This document shows positions 1 to 8,840 of a DNA stretch of 64,000 bases, piece after piece. The notes under the pieces are model-generated. The model was not told the DNA's origin, searched no databases, and worked only from the letters and a program-made list of their open reading frames with translations. Each line of letters begins with the position of its first letter. The first letter of the stretch is position 1. The DNA comes from JAFMDF01 sp965277445 (GTDB lineage: Bacteria; Bacteroidota; Bacteroidia; Chitinophagales; Saprospiraceae): positions 2,170,001-2,234,000 of the forward strand of contig CBDICY010000032.1 in the NCBI GenBank assembly GCA_965277445.1, in the 5' to 3' direction. Position numbers and translations under genes: made by a program.

Positions 1-41
1 TTTTTACTATCCATTTTTAAGAATCTATAAACGAACAAACA

Positions 42-542
42 ATGAATTCGAAGCCATTTTGGGAGTCCAAAATCATGTGGGCATCCCTTATCAATTTTAT
101 ATTCTCTTTGACCTTTGTGTTTACAGGCTTTGCCTTACCAGAGGCTACCCAAGAATTAATTCCAGATGCGATTTTAACCGCTATTGACCAAAAGACCACT
201 TGGGCAATTTTAAGTGCCATTACTAGTATCGTCATTATGGTTTCCAGAGCGATTTATAAAGCAGGAGAACGAATCAATGACTATTGGACTTCGGCAATCT
301 TTTGGGGGGCAATTGTCTCTACTATTTTTAACTTTTTAGCCTGGCAAACCAGCGTGGAAGTCCCCGTTGATTTACAAGCGCAATTAGTAGAAACCATTAC
401 GCAAATATTTACAACTGGAGATGTCTTAACGGGTATTGGCGGCTTAATCAGTATTGCCATTACCATCTTTAGATTATATCGAACAGATAAGACGGTTACG
501 CTAACACCTGTTTCGGTTCGTGACTTACGAAAAGCAGTATAA
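42..542 (+). CDS. Multi-pass membrane protein, possibly holin-like
   Basis: I do not recognise a family. The 166-aa product has about four hydrophobic segments (roughly residues 12-32, 54-71, 83-101 and 128-146), with a polar Lys/Arg-containing stretch near 70-80 and a charged C-terminal tail ending in KAV. The start is the ATG after an A-rich leader. It is the first of a run of closely spaced plus-strand genes (to 2551), most of which encode small membrane-anchored proteins and the last of which is an M15 peptidase. A multi-pass protein next to a peptidoglycan peptidase would suit a holin or a virion membrane protein of a provirus, but this rests on context only. Confidence 0.7.
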   Translation: MNSKPFWESKIMWASLINFIFSLTFVFTGFALPEATQELIPDAILTAIDQKTTWAILSAITSIVIMVSRAIYKAGERINDYWTSAIFWGAIVSTIFNFLAWQTSVEVPVDLQAQLVETITQIFTTGDVLTGIGGLISIAITIFRLYRTDKTVTLTPVSVRDLRKAV

Positions 543-591
543 TTATAACCATGAGATTTAATGAGGGTGGTGGACTTTTATCCATCACCCG

Positions 592-966
592 ATGTTTGTC
601 TCAAATCAAGCGAATTGCATGGCATGTGAAAATACTAATGATGGATGTCCAAAAGGATTGATGAATGACGGAACAGCTCCTGTTCCATTAATTAATTGTG
701 TGCCTTGTGAGCAAGGAAGTCTAGGAGCTGACCATAGAAATGGTGGTAATTTCTGGAAAAACTTTCCAGGCATCTTAACGGGAGTCGGTAATATTTTAGA
801 CCCTATTCTAAATAAGGATTCGCCAATAGTATATCCATATCCGCCGACTTATCAGCCACCTGTTCAAGAAGAAAAGAACAGTATTGGTATTTGGGTAGTA
901 ATTGGTGTATTAGCGATGCTGTTCTTGTTATTTGGCATTTTTATAACTAAAAAAATGAATTCCTAA
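592..966 (+). CDS. Cys-rich protein with C-terminal membrane anchor
   Basis: The 124-aa protein is unrecognised. The N-terminal part carries five cysteines in spaced pairs (C9, C12, C19, C36, C39), which suggests a metal-binding or disulfide-stabilised knot. It is followed by a Pro/Tyr-rich linker (around residues 82-92) and a single C-terminal hydrophobic helix (about 98-118) ending in a Lys-containing tail. There is no signal peptide, so it would be tail-anchored. Its stop codon overlaps the ATG of the next small gene by one base, which indicates translational coupling. An ATG at 552 opens a different, short frame that I do not trust. Confidence 0.65.
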   Translation: MFVSNQANCMACENTNDGCPKGLMNDGTAPVPLINCVPCEQGSLGADHRNGGNFWKNFPGILTGVGNILDPILNKDSPIVYPYPPTYQPPVQEEKNSIGIWVVIGVLAMLFLLFGIFITKKMNS

Positions 967-1085
967 TGTGTAATTGTAAAGAAGAGAAATGCACTAATTG
1001 TTGGGGCAAAAAGATTGGCGTTTTAGTTTTTATCTTTTTTGCCGCCATTGGAATTTGGGGATTGATTTCAGGAAAATTAAAGTAA
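966..1085 (+). CDS. 39-aa Cys-rich single-span membrane peptide
   Basis: This gene is too short for usual length cut-offs but well placed: its ATG overlaps the preceding stop (taATG) and its TAA lies three bases before the next ATG. The peptide begins MCNCKEEKCTNCW, with four cysteines in 12 residues as two C-x-C/C-x-x-C-like pairs, followed by a single hydrophobic helix from about residue 17 to 35. The layout, a Cys cluster and then a membrane anchor, is the same as in its neighbours, which supports it as a real coding unit of the same cassette. The function is unknown. Confidence 0.6.
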   Translation: MCNCKEEKCTNCWGKKIGVLVFIFFAAIGIWGLISGKLK

Positions 1086-1088
1086 AAA

Positions 1089-1475
1089 ATGGCATACGAC
1101 TTAAAGACAAATTGTAGTTGGAAACATCCTTTCAATAAAGGAAAACGCAACCATTGTAATAAAGTCAAAGCCTGTATTTCTCAGACCTGCAATCCATTAA
1201 TCAGTATTAACCCGAATCTCTTTGAAAGCTGTAAAGGCTATTGCCAAAATGAACCTACTGTTCAGCATGAAGACTATCTCTGTAATGTAATTGGAGCGGA
1301 CGTGTTATTCAATAATTACGGTTTATTACGCTGTGGTTATACACCTGAAGAAAGCGCACAAGGACAGATTTATGAACAGGTGACGGAGACTAAGAATACA
1401 AGTAAAATCATTGTCATTGCCGCTTTAGTTCTAATCATTTTAAGTGGTCTTTATTACCTTATTTTTAAAAGCTAA
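1089..1475 (+). CDS. Cys-rich tail-anchored protein
   Basis: The 128-aa product is unrecognised. It has eight cysteines spread over residues 9-82 in a basic N-terminal domain (KGKRNHCNK near residue 20) and one C-terminal hydrophobic helix (about 107-125). It has no signal peptide. The gene starts three bases after the stop of the 39-aa gene and ends five bases before the next ATG, so it belongs to the same transcription unit. It repeats the theme of a Cys-containing head with a C-terminal anchor. Confidence 0.65.
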   Translation: MAYDLKTNCSWKHPFNKGKRNHCNKVKACISQTCNPLISINPNLFESCKGYCQNEPTVQHEDYLCNVIGADVLFNNYGLLRCGYTPEESAQGQIYEQVTETKNTSKIIVIAALVLIILSGLYYLIFKS

Positions 1476-1480
1476 TACTA

Positions 1481-1726
1481 ATGGCAGCAGCGGTAATTGT
1501 AAAGGCAGCACTAGACTTTGGCGGAAAAGTAGTTGACCTCTTCAAAACCAAGAAACTAGAAGATATTGCCTATCAGCAATGGCTGAATAATGCTGTACCG
1601 CAATACAAAGATTTCTTCAAGGATTTTGCTGGAGAAGACGATAGTTTTAATATCATTTTAGTCCTAGCTATTCTCGCAGGATTAATCCTACTCGCAGTCG
1701 CCTTGGTGAAAATAAATAAACCTTAA
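1481..1726 (+). CDS. Small tail-anchored membrane protein
   Basis: This 81-aa protein has an amphipathic N-terminal half with no cysteine and a strong hydrophobic helix at about residues 55-76, followed by a short basic tail (KINKP). It is unrecognised. It starts five bases after the preceding stop and ends three bases before the M15 peptidase ATG. Single-span proteins of this size are typical of internal-membrane phages, but nothing in the sequence proves a virion role. Confidence 0.65.
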   Translation: MAAAVIVKAALDFGGKVVDLFKTKKLEDIAYQQWLNNAVPQYKDFFKDFAGEDDSFNIILVLAILAGLILLAVALVKINKP

Positions 1727-1729
1727 CCC

Positions 1730-2551
1730 ATGCCTGAAGCGCAAATTATAAAAACCCATATCCCTCTCCATCCTAGCGACCCCAACGATTTTATTATCGT
1801 AGATAACTCTTCCACACGAGTCGCCTCCAATTTTATAGCCAAAGAATTTTATAATCCTAAAACCGGACTCTCTTCTCATCCCATTTCACAACAAGCAATT
1901 AATTGCGTTCAATTTCTAAGAGACTATTTTAATCTCCCTATCCTAGTAAATACCGAAAGGATTAAGGGTAGAACCTATCGGAATTATGTAGCTACCAACG
2001 GAGCTAAAACATCTGCTCACATGCTCGCAGAAGCTTGTGATTTTAACTTTGATGTACCCAGAGAAAAACAAGATGAATTAATTCTACTAATTCGAGAAGA
2101 CCTACTTCGACAAGGTATTATCTTTCAACAACTCTTTGAGTTAGGTTGCCGAGGCTTTGGTGTTTATGATACCTTTATTCATTTGGATACAGTTCCTATT
2201 CCGCTTTATCCTGCTTTTGCTGCTAAACGTAAAAAATATCAATACCAAGGTGTCTTTTATGGTTTTTGGGATAATACTAAGAAACTTCGTTTGCTTGAAC
2301 CTAGCGGTGATTTGGTAACTGATGTTACTTCTGAACCTACGATTATTGAGACCACGACTAAAGAAGTGAAAAAGGCAGCTGGTACGGCTGTTGGGTTTAT
2401 TCAAGATTTGACTGCGCCTCAGGCGGAGGATGTTTTGATGGATGTGGATGAGGTTAATTTGGGATATTTAGTTGCTTTTGTTATTGGGTGTGGATTGGGG
2501 GTTGGGGTTGCTTGGGTGTTAGTTAAACGAATTTTGTTTAATTCAGATTAG
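1730..2551 (+). CDS. M15-type peptidase with C-terminal membrane anchor
   Basis: This is predicted to be a zinc-dependent D,D- or L,D-carboxypeptidase/endopeptidase of the M15 group that cleaves peptide cross-links of peptidoglycan. The family pattern is visible as S95-x-H97 with D104 (SAHMLAEACDF) and H151-x-D153 (FIHLD), which supply the zinc ligands. Residues from about 240 to 266 form a Gly/Val-rich hydrophobic anchor. There is no signal peptide. The gene closes the membrane-protein cassette and would fit a provirus lysis or entry enzyme. Its last ~220 bp are present again as a decayed copy at 8841-9062, on the far side of the defence operon that starts just after this gene. A host cell-wall enzyme is a less likely alternative. 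Confidence 0.8.
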   Translation: MPEAQIIKTHIPLHPSDPNDFIIVDNSSTRVASNFIAKEFYNPKTGLSSHPISQQAINCVQFLRDYFNLPILVNTERIKGRTYRNYVATNGAKTSAHMLAEACDFNFDVPREKQDELILLIREDLLRQGIIFQQLFELGCRGFGVYDTFIHLDTVPIPLYPAFAAKRKKYQYQGVFYGFWDNTKKLRLLEPSGDLVTDVTSEPTIIETTTKEVKKAAGTAVGFIQDLTAPQAEDVLMDVDEVNLGYLVAFVIGCGLGVGVAWVLVKRILFNSD

Positions 2552-2576
2552 GATGAAACTTCTAATCAATAATCCA

Positions 2577-3992
2577 TTATAAATTCTCATGCGGATAAAA
2601 AGCTTTCAATTCTCCATTTCGTCCTACATGAACTGAATAGTAATTACCATTATAGTAAAAAGCTCTTTTATCGTAAATATTAAATTCTTTCCCGCTGTCA
2701 AGAGCTTCATCAATTTGAGGTTGCAGTTGTTCTATTATAATTTTTATTAACCTAGTGGTATCCTTAAAATTATATTGGAAGGGCGTTTTTTTACCAATCC
2801 ATTTTCCCATCTGGAATTTCTCAAAATGACCTATAAATATATGTAGATAACGTTCCAGCCTTAAATAAACAGGATATTTTGCTCCGTATGTAGAAAAATT
2901 CTCTTCTTCATAGTAATAAGCAATATCATTTAGTTCCTTAATAACTTCTTCATGTTCATCAATTAACGCTTTAAGTTTAGCAATTCTTACTCGATTTAGT
3001 TCTTTCTTAACTAGCTTTTCTCTTTCTAGTTTTCTCTTTCTTGTTATAGCTAGAAAATCTTGTGTTTCTTCTCCAGATAGTATCATCTTTCTTTTTAGCT
3101 TACTTCTAATAATATTAATTCTAATGCGTTCTTTGATTGTTTTAGAATTAGGTTCGTAAATTTTCTTTGTCCATTCCTGTTCTGTTATTTCTGATTTTTC
3201 ATACAGAATTTTATAGGTATAGTATTCATCCCACTCTGATTCAATCATTGGTTTATCACCTCTGGCTATTATTCTTTTCCATAAGTTTAACATTAAAATT
3301 TCAGGATTGGAATCGTCAGGTTCAAACTTGATATTGAGTGTGCCAGGAATTTCTTTCTTTTTACTATCTCTATAACTATCTATATTAGGTGAGTTTCTTA
3401 CTAAAATTTTAAATACATCTCCACTTAAGAAACCTCTGTTTCTAAGTTTTTCTACTTGTTCATTTTGTAAATCGTCAGATTTGGATAAGTCTATTTTAAC
3501 AAATGTATTTGTTCTAGAGAATTCACCTTGTTTCAAAATTTTATTTAAGTCTTCTCGCTCTCTTCTATTATAAATCAAAATACCTGAAATTGATTCTCCA
3601 AATTCTATAGCTGAATCTGATTTTTCATGGAATTCAATACTAATGAATTTATCGTATTGACCATACATTGAGTAAAGTTCTTCAACGGAGAACTGAAAAA
3701 AATCCTTACGTAATTTTGCAATAGCATCATCAATAAGTTGTATCGTTATTTCATGTGTCTTAATCTGTTGAGACAGAACACTTTTATCCATTTTTTTTGG
3801 ATTGTTAGTAAGGTTTTTTAAAGCAAATTCTGCTCCTTGGCGTAACAAGTAGAGTGTATCCATGTTATTTACAACCTTCTCTTTATCCATTTCTTTTTTC
3901 TTATGATTAAAGGACTTTTTTCGAGGGCGGCTTTTACCATAACTCTTTCTAAATCTTTTTCCTTTTTTAGTTTTTCTATCTCCTTTTCCCAT
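2577..3992 (-). CDS. bTHX-like N-terminus fused to unknown 436-aa protein
   Basis: Residues 1-26 (MGKGDRKTKKGK... SYGKSRPRKK) match the small 30S-subunit protein bTHX almost residue for residue; the Thermus protein as I remember it shares about 18 of 26 positions. bTHX is normally a free peptide of about 26 residues lodged in the 30S head. Here the frame runs on without a stop into a charged, largely helical protein (residues 35-471) with a Lys/Glu-rich segment near 290-350 and a C-terminal aromatic region (ERYLHIFIGHFEK, FYYNGNYYSVHVG). I recognise no domain there. An alternative start is M35, which would drop the bTHX part. It is the last gene of the DUF262 operon, 160 bp after its neighbour. 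The ribosome link is inference. Confidence 0.75.
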   Translation of the reverse strand: MGKGDRKTKKGKRFRKSYGKSRPRKKSFNHKKKEMDKEKVVNNMDTLYLLRQGAEFALKNLTNNPKKMDKSVLSQQIKTHEITIQLIDDAIAKLRKDFFQFSVEELYSMYGQYDKFISIEFHEKSDSAIEFGESISGILIYNRREREDLNKILKQGEFSRTNTFVKIDLSKSDDLQNEQVEKLRNRGFLSGDVFKILVRNSPNIDSYRDSKKKEIPGTLNIKFEPDDSNPEILMLNLWKRIIARGDKPMIESEWDEYYTYKILYEKSEITEQEWTKKIYEPNSKTIKERIRINIIRSKLKRKMILSGEETQDFLAITRKRKLEREKLVKKELNRVRIAKLKALIDEHEEVIKELNDIAYYYEEENFSTYGAKYPVYLRLERYLHIFIGHFEKFQMGKWIGKKTPFQYNFKDTTRLIKIIIEQLQPQIDEALDSGKEFNIYDKRAFYYNGNYYSVHVGRNGELKAFYPHENL

Positions 3993-4152
3993 AGAGTTTA
4001 CATGGTTACATAAATAATTTAAGGCTAAAAATTATTTTCAAATAAGTCTTCATATGGCTTAAATCGAAACTCCTTAAGGTTTGGATTCTTTTTATTTTTA
4101 TAGTAGATACTATAAAATAGTTGATACAGGCAACCTAATGTTTAATTAAAAA

Positions 4153-6186
4153 TCAACATAACTTCACCTCCAAAGCCTCCTCCTTCTCCGCTTTCTTCAA
4201 CATATATTTAAGCCGTAAAAAAATCTCTTTAGCAGAAAGCCATCCTTCGATAAAATACTCCTCACTAATTTGAATTGGTCCCTTTAAATCCGTTCCTTTT
4301 GGGGTGATTCTAAGTCTATCACCTACATCGGTATTAAAAAATAAGGTAGGATTAATATCGTACACTTCAGTAGCAATAGTTTCCAACAATTCTCGATGAG
4401 TTTTAAGTTCCATGTATTGTCCTTCCCAAAGCGCATAATCAATTTTCTTTCCCGTAGGATTATCAATAGAAAAAATATTAATAGCATCTAAGTTTTCCTC
4501 TTTCGGTAGCTCTACGTCAGGATAACTCCATATTTCAAAAAATCTTTTAGTTAAAAGACGATGCCTTGCTCTAAGCTCTTTGGGCGTCCAGGCATCTTTT
4601 TTCCCTAAATATCTATTTAAAAATAATCGGCTATCAGCATAGCCTTTTTCTGGCATATCTCTTTTATCAATAAAATATTTATTACCCAGATTACCATTAT
4701 TACCAGATAACGTAAGATTTGCTAAGGCATTTGTCTTTTCTTTCATTTTAGCAAAATCTTCTTTTGATAACTCTTTTTTCCATCTAGAACTTGGTGTTTG
4801 TGGAAAAATATGCTCAATCGTTATATCCTTATTTCCTTCTAATAGTACAGGTTCTTTATTGTCATGATTCTCCAATCGCTCTAGACAATACATTCTATTT
4901 TTTGATTTAATATGGTACATATCTCTAACTTCCAATTCGCTCTTCACGTCTTCATCATCAGGAAATCTTTGCGTACCAGTCTTTTTTAGTAAAGTAATTT
5001 GAATAGACTCTATGTAATTATCTTTATCAATATCTCGATATAGGGTAGTGAAAATTTTATTAAGTGCATTGGTAGGTAATCCAATAATGAAACGCCGCCA
5101 AACAAATGATTGAATTAATTCTAATACCGCTATGAAAGTAGCTTTAGTAATTACTTTACTTTCATAATCATTATAAACCTCTAATAGAAAAGGATAAGAG
5201 ACATTTATTTCTATCTTATTAATATACTTAACTTGCTGCTTAATATGTTTGTCTGTTTCTGTTTCAGGATTAATTAGTTTATAATAATAACTAGCGTATT
5301 TCTTAATATCTTTTAAAACTTCTTCTAAATTGTCTAAGCCTTTATCTGGATATTTAGCTTTAAAAGTCTCATAAACCAATCGCTTAGTTGGAATTTCACG
5401 ATTTTTAAAGGTTAGATAATGTCTAAGAAAATCAGATAATTGCAGTTCATTTTTTTGCCTATTTGTAGTCATTACTTCTATTGGGCGCCAATAATCTTTG
5501 TAAACGACTCTTTGTGCATTAGGCTCTAATTCCATCAATACATAATTCCGAATCAAATCTCCTTGACTTAAATCTAATCCAGTCGAATTGAGGCTTTCAA
5601 AAATACGTTGTGGTTCATCTTTTCCTCTTTCCAATGCTATATCTACGTATATTAATTTGCTAATACCATCTTGAATAGTTTCAATATTCTGCTCGTTTAT
5701 TCGTTCCCGAAAAAAATTATAGTTTTCAATCATATTAGATTTCTCAGGATAGTCTTTTTCATGCACTTGCCCACTAATGATAAAATCTAAGATTGCTACA
5801 TTATTTTGGGTGGTGTGTAGTTTTACATCACCATCGTCTTCTAAGTATTTCTCTTTTATTTTTTCAGCCAACCTCTTCTCATCAAATTCTATGGCTCGAT
5901 GATACATCGCCGCCCATAAAAGAGAAATAGTTGTTAATCTTTGTTGTCCATCAATGATAGTTAATTCCCTTCTTCTAGCACTAGAATAAATACCTTCGTG
6001 AATGTAAACTATACTACCTATGAAGTGCGAAGGACGCTTTCTTTCTTGGGCTACAGTTAAAATATCATAAAATAGTTGACGACATTGACTCTCTGTCCAA
6101 TCATAATTTCTTTGATATACTGGAATGATAAATATCGTATCTCGTTCTTGTAAAAAGCGGTTTAGACTGTGTTCTTTTGCTACCAT
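4153..6186 (-). CDS. DUF262/DUF1524 protein (GmrSD/SspE-like), copy 1
   Basis: The 677-aa protein has an N-terminal DUF262 domain with the signature IPVYQRNYDW (residues 21-30) and D79-GQQRLTT, a nucleotide-binding fold related to ParB, and a DUF1524 HNH-type nuclease domain around residues 450-530 (IEHIFPQTP, then NALANLTL and NGNLGNK). About 130 C-terminal residues form an extra unassigned domain (GDRLRITPKGTDLKG region). Proteins of this build include the type IV enzyme GmrSD, BrxU and SspE, which cut modified or phosphorothioated DNA or nick phage DNA. It sits 56 bp downstream of a second, divergent DUF262 gene in one minus-strand operon. A defence role is likely; the target is unknown. 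Confidence 0.85.
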   Translation of the reverse strand: MVAKEHSLNRFLQERDTIFIIPVYQRNYDWTESQCRQLFYDILTVAQERKRPSHFIGSIVYIHEGIYSSARRRELTIIDGQQRLTTISLLWAAMYHRAIEFDEKRLAEKIKEKYLEDDGDVKLHTTQNNVAILDFIISGQVHEKDYPEKSNMIENYNFFRERINEQNIETIQDGISKLIYVDIALERGKDEPQRIFESLNSTGLDLSQGDLIRNYVLMELEPNAQRVVYKDYWRPIEVMTTNRQKNELQLSDFLRHYLTFKNREIPTKRLVYETFKAKYPDKGLDNLEEVLKDIKKYASYYYKLINPETETDKHIKQQVKYINKIEINVSYPFLLEVYNDYESKVITKATFIAVLELIQSFVWRRFIIGLPTNALNKIFTTLYRDIDKDNYIESIQITLLKKTGTQRFPDDEDVKSELEVRDMYHIKSKNRMYCLERLENHDNKEPVLLEGNKDITIEHIFPQTPSSRWKKELSKEDFAKMKEKTNALANLTLSGNNGNLGNKYFIDKRDMPEKGYADSRLFLNRYLGKKDAWTPKELRARHRLLTKRFFEIWSYPDVELPKEENLDAINIFSIDNPTGKKIDYALWEGQYMELKTHRELLETIATEVYDINPTLFFNTDVGDRLRITPKGTDLKGPIQISEEYFIEGWLSAKEIFLRLKYMLKKAEKEEALEVKLC

Positions 6187-6242
6187 TTTTGGTTTAAGTT
6201 TTGAATAATTTTTATTGGTAGTCTTCTCATATTTTTTTAATA

Positions 6243-7952
6243 CTAAATTTTACTAATGTCCCATTTATCTAAAGCAAATTTTATTAGGTCATGATGCCTT
6301 TTTTCTATAGCTGATTTGTTCCAAATGGGTTGTTCTACATCTACATAAGCTGATATTCTTTTATGTTGTTGTAGAGTACCTGATTTGTTATAACTATCTA
6401 GTTTTATTTTAAATGGTTTATTTCCGATGCTACAATTATGTTGTTTTGAAATTATCATTAAATTACCAAGCTTATTAAGCCATCCTCCCGATAATATTCC
6501 TTCATTAGGGTTTTCAATATCTTTATAATGACCATAACCGTTTTCTAACACTTCCCCTTTTGTAGGAGTTTGAGGAGCAATATGTTCAATGTTTTCTTTG
6601 GCAATAATAGATTTATAATCTAATGGAGAACCATAATCATATGAGGGTAGACTTAGTTCATATTTCCATAACAAATAATTATCTACTCGATTTTGATAAA
6701 AATATCCGTTTAAATGTCTTTCAAGTTCATCATCATTCCAGAATTTCCACCAATCATTATTATTAATCTGTTCTTTTATTATATCAATAATAGCATCCTT
6801 TTTTTCGTCAATAGCTAATAATTGCCAATGTAACCTTGATTGAATTACAGCTCTTCCTCCTCTAATTAAAGTACGAAATGTGATGTTTTCAAGAAGTCGA
6901 GCTAAACGAATATAATTACCTTCTGAAAAATTAAGAAACTTCGCTTTGATTAAAAAAGGAAGAGAAAAAGCAGTATTTTTCAAATAGAATAAATCCGTTA
7001 CCGCCTGAATATTTGCTTTATTTTCTTTTATTTCTAGAATTAGCTCAAAAGTTCTTTTTAGTTTAGAAACATTGTTTTTTATCCATTCAGCTTTTCTTTT
7101 CTGTGTTTTCAACACTTCTTTAATTTCTTCTATAACATCTTCAGAATTAAAGCCATAATTACTGAATACTCTCCAGTAAATTCGAAGAACTTCGTCTTCT
7201 GGTATTTCCATTAATTCTATAACCTGATATATCTTTTCAAATTCTTTTTCTAAAGCAGTAATAGAATCAAGGGCGTCTTCTTCACTATCAGCTTCTTGAT
7301 ATACTTGTAGCATGAAATATGCTTTTATAATTTCTAGTTTAGTTAAAGCCTTACCTCTATCATTTTGGAAAGAAAATATCTGTGTGGCTCTTGTTTTACC
7401 TGGTACTTCATAGGTGGTTATTACAGCATCCTCTATTACGTTTTTCCATGATTTAAGAATCCTAATTTCTTTCTCATTTTGGAATATTTTAAGAAAAAAA
7501 TCCTTAGCAGTTTTTATTCTTGTACTTGAACTTGTATCCTCTTTATAAAGATTTTCTTTACCCCTTTCAATTATATAATACTGAAAAAAAGAGTTGTCAT
7601 AACTGACAGTAGAGAACTTATTCTTCTTAGTACTTAAGTCTATAAAATAGGTATCCTTAATATCATCGAGTAGTTCTTCTTCCTCATATTGATTGAGAAA
7701 GTCATGTAGTGCACTAAAAAATATAATAATTGTAGTAAGTCTTTGCTGTCCATCAATGACTAAATAGGTGTATTTATCTTTTTGCTCAAATAAAAAATTT
7801 CCGAAATAATAGTCTTTTTTGACATTTCTTAAATCCTCAACAAACTGCTTTAATTGTTTTTCTTCCCAAGAATAAGCTCGCTGATAAGAAGGAATTTCAA
7901 ACCTTATTTTTCTATTACTGAATAGTTGCTCTATGGTCGTTTCTCTTTCCAT
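6243..7952 (-). CDS. DUF262/DUF1524 protein, copy 2
   Basis: This is a 569-aa protein with the same two-domain build as its downstream neighbour but low overall similarity. DUF262 carries IPSYQRAYSW (residues 20-29) and D67-GQQRLTT, and the DUF1524 HNH module lies near residues 450-510 (IEHIAPQTP, LGNLMIIS, NCSIGNKPF). It lacks the extra C-terminal domain of the other copy. It starts 32 bp after the 205-aa gene. Two divergent DUF262 proteins side by side suggest a heteromeric nuclease or separate sensing and cutting roles; which one does what cannot be told from sequence. Confidence 0.85.
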   Translation of the reverse strand: MERETTIEQLFSNRKIRFEIPSYQRAYSWEEKQLKQFVEDLRNVKKDYYFGNFLFEQKDKYTYLVIDGQQRLTTIIIFFSALHDFLNQYEEEELLDDIKDTYFIDLSTKKNKFSTVSYDNSFFQYYIIERGKENLYKEDTSSSTRIKTAKDFFLKIFQNEKEIRILKSWKNVIEDAVITTYEVPGKTRATQIFSFQNDRGKALTKLEIIKAYFMLQVYQEADSEEDALDSITALEKEFEKIYQVIELMEIPEDEVLRIYWRVFSNYGFNSEDVIEEIKEVLKTQKRKAEWIKNNVSKLKRTFELILEIKENKANIQAVTDLFYLKNTAFSLPFLIKAKFLNFSEGNYIRLARLLENITFRTLIRGGRAVIQSRLHWQLLAIDEKKDAIIDIIKEQINNNDWWKFWNDDELERHLNGYFYQNRVDNYLLWKYELSLPSYDYGSPLDYKSIIAKENIEHIAPQTPTKGEVLENGYGHYKDIENPNEGILSGGWLNKLGNLMIISKQHNCSIGNKPFKIKLDSYNKSGTLQQHKRISAYVDVEQPIWNKSAIEKRHHDLIKFALDKWDISKI

Positions 7953-7984
7953 TTAGTTATGTGTTATAGATTTTCATCGTGTAA

Positions 7985-8602
7985 TCAAAATAACTTCCCA
8001 ACAGGTATTAGGTCCTTTTTACTTCTTAAAACATCAATCGTTATTTTTGAATTATTGAGCAAGGAAAACTCATTGAAGGCACTTCCTGCTGAGCTTCTTT
8101 GATTAGAAAAAAATAACATGCAGGTTTTTTCAAATAAATTGCTAAGAGAAACACCGTAAACCTTCTCAAAGAATTCTACATTATCGGAAGGGTTTTCAGA
8201 AACTACACAATGACATTCAAATAAGGCGGCAGGAGTATTGTTTTTCCATCCGTTTTTTTTATACAAATACAGGTCTTCTAATAACTCACATACAAAATGA
8301 TAGCGCCTAGCCTCTTCTTTAGTTTTAGTTTTTGTAATACCGATAGTAAATTGAAGTTTAGTTCCTGCATCTAGAATCTTAGCATAACTTTTCAGTTTTT
8401 TTTGATTCAATACAGCAGATTTGATTTCTTCATAATTTCTAATTCTACTATCTGGTACAGCATTATTAAGTGGGTCTTGCTCCATGAAATTACTAGAATC
8501 ACCTTGGAGAGCAAATATAGCCCCATCTTCTAAATGGATTCTTTGTCCTGTGGTAATGTCATAAAGGTGCCCATGCTTATATTTAATGTTTAAGTTTTTC
8601 AT
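7985..8602 (-). CDS. Unknown protein opening the DUF262 operon
   Basis: The 205-aa soluble protein is unrecognised. It begins with a short beta-rich stretch (YKHGHLYDITTGQRI, EDGAIFALQGD) resembling the small all-beta tags found on some nucleases, followed by a mixed alpha/beta domain; there is no signal peptide or membrane span. It is the promoter-proximal gene of the four-gene unit, with a good Bacteroidota promoter about 160 bp upstream and 32 bp separating it from the next gene. It is probably a partner or sensor of the two DUF262 proteins, on position alone. Confidence 0.65.
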   Translation of the reverse strand: MKNLNIKYKHGHLYDITTGQRIHLEDGAIFALQGDSSNFMEQDPLNNAVPDSRIRNYEEIKSAVLNQKKLKSYAKILDAGTKLQFTIGITKTKTKEEARRYHFVCELLEDLYLYKKNGWKNNTPAALFECHCVVSENPSDNVEFFEKVYGVSLSNLFEKTCMLFFSNQRSSAGSAFNEFSLLNNSKITIDVLRSKKDLIPVGKLF

Positions 8603-8761
8603 TTTGAATAACTGGGTTTTAGCTGTTTAGAATATATCTTATGATTTCTAAGCATAGAAAGCACTTAGAATTATTAATTTTTTAAGAAATTGATGGGTGA
8701 TGGTTAGTATGGTAGGTTTCTCCTAGGAATGAATTATTGAAGGGTTGTTTTCATTCAAAAG

Positions 8762-8792
8762 CAAATATATTTAAATAATACATTAAAACAAA
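8762..8792 (-). promoter_or_regulatory. Promoter of the DUF262 operon
   Basis: Read on the minus strand, this is TTTG, then 19 bases, then TATATTTG, a match to the Bacteroidota -33/-7 consensus (TTG ... TAnnTTTG). It lies about 160 bp upstream of the ATG at 8602, so the transcript would carry a long leader. Confidence 0.5.
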
Positions 8793-8840
8793 ATATATAA
8801 AAAAGAACGTAAATATTTTATTAGAAAGGACTATTTTAGA

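Noticed and set aside
552..659. A 35-codon frame starting MRFNEGGG
   Set aside because: It overlaps the better supported Cys-rich gene at 592 in another frame and has no features of its own.
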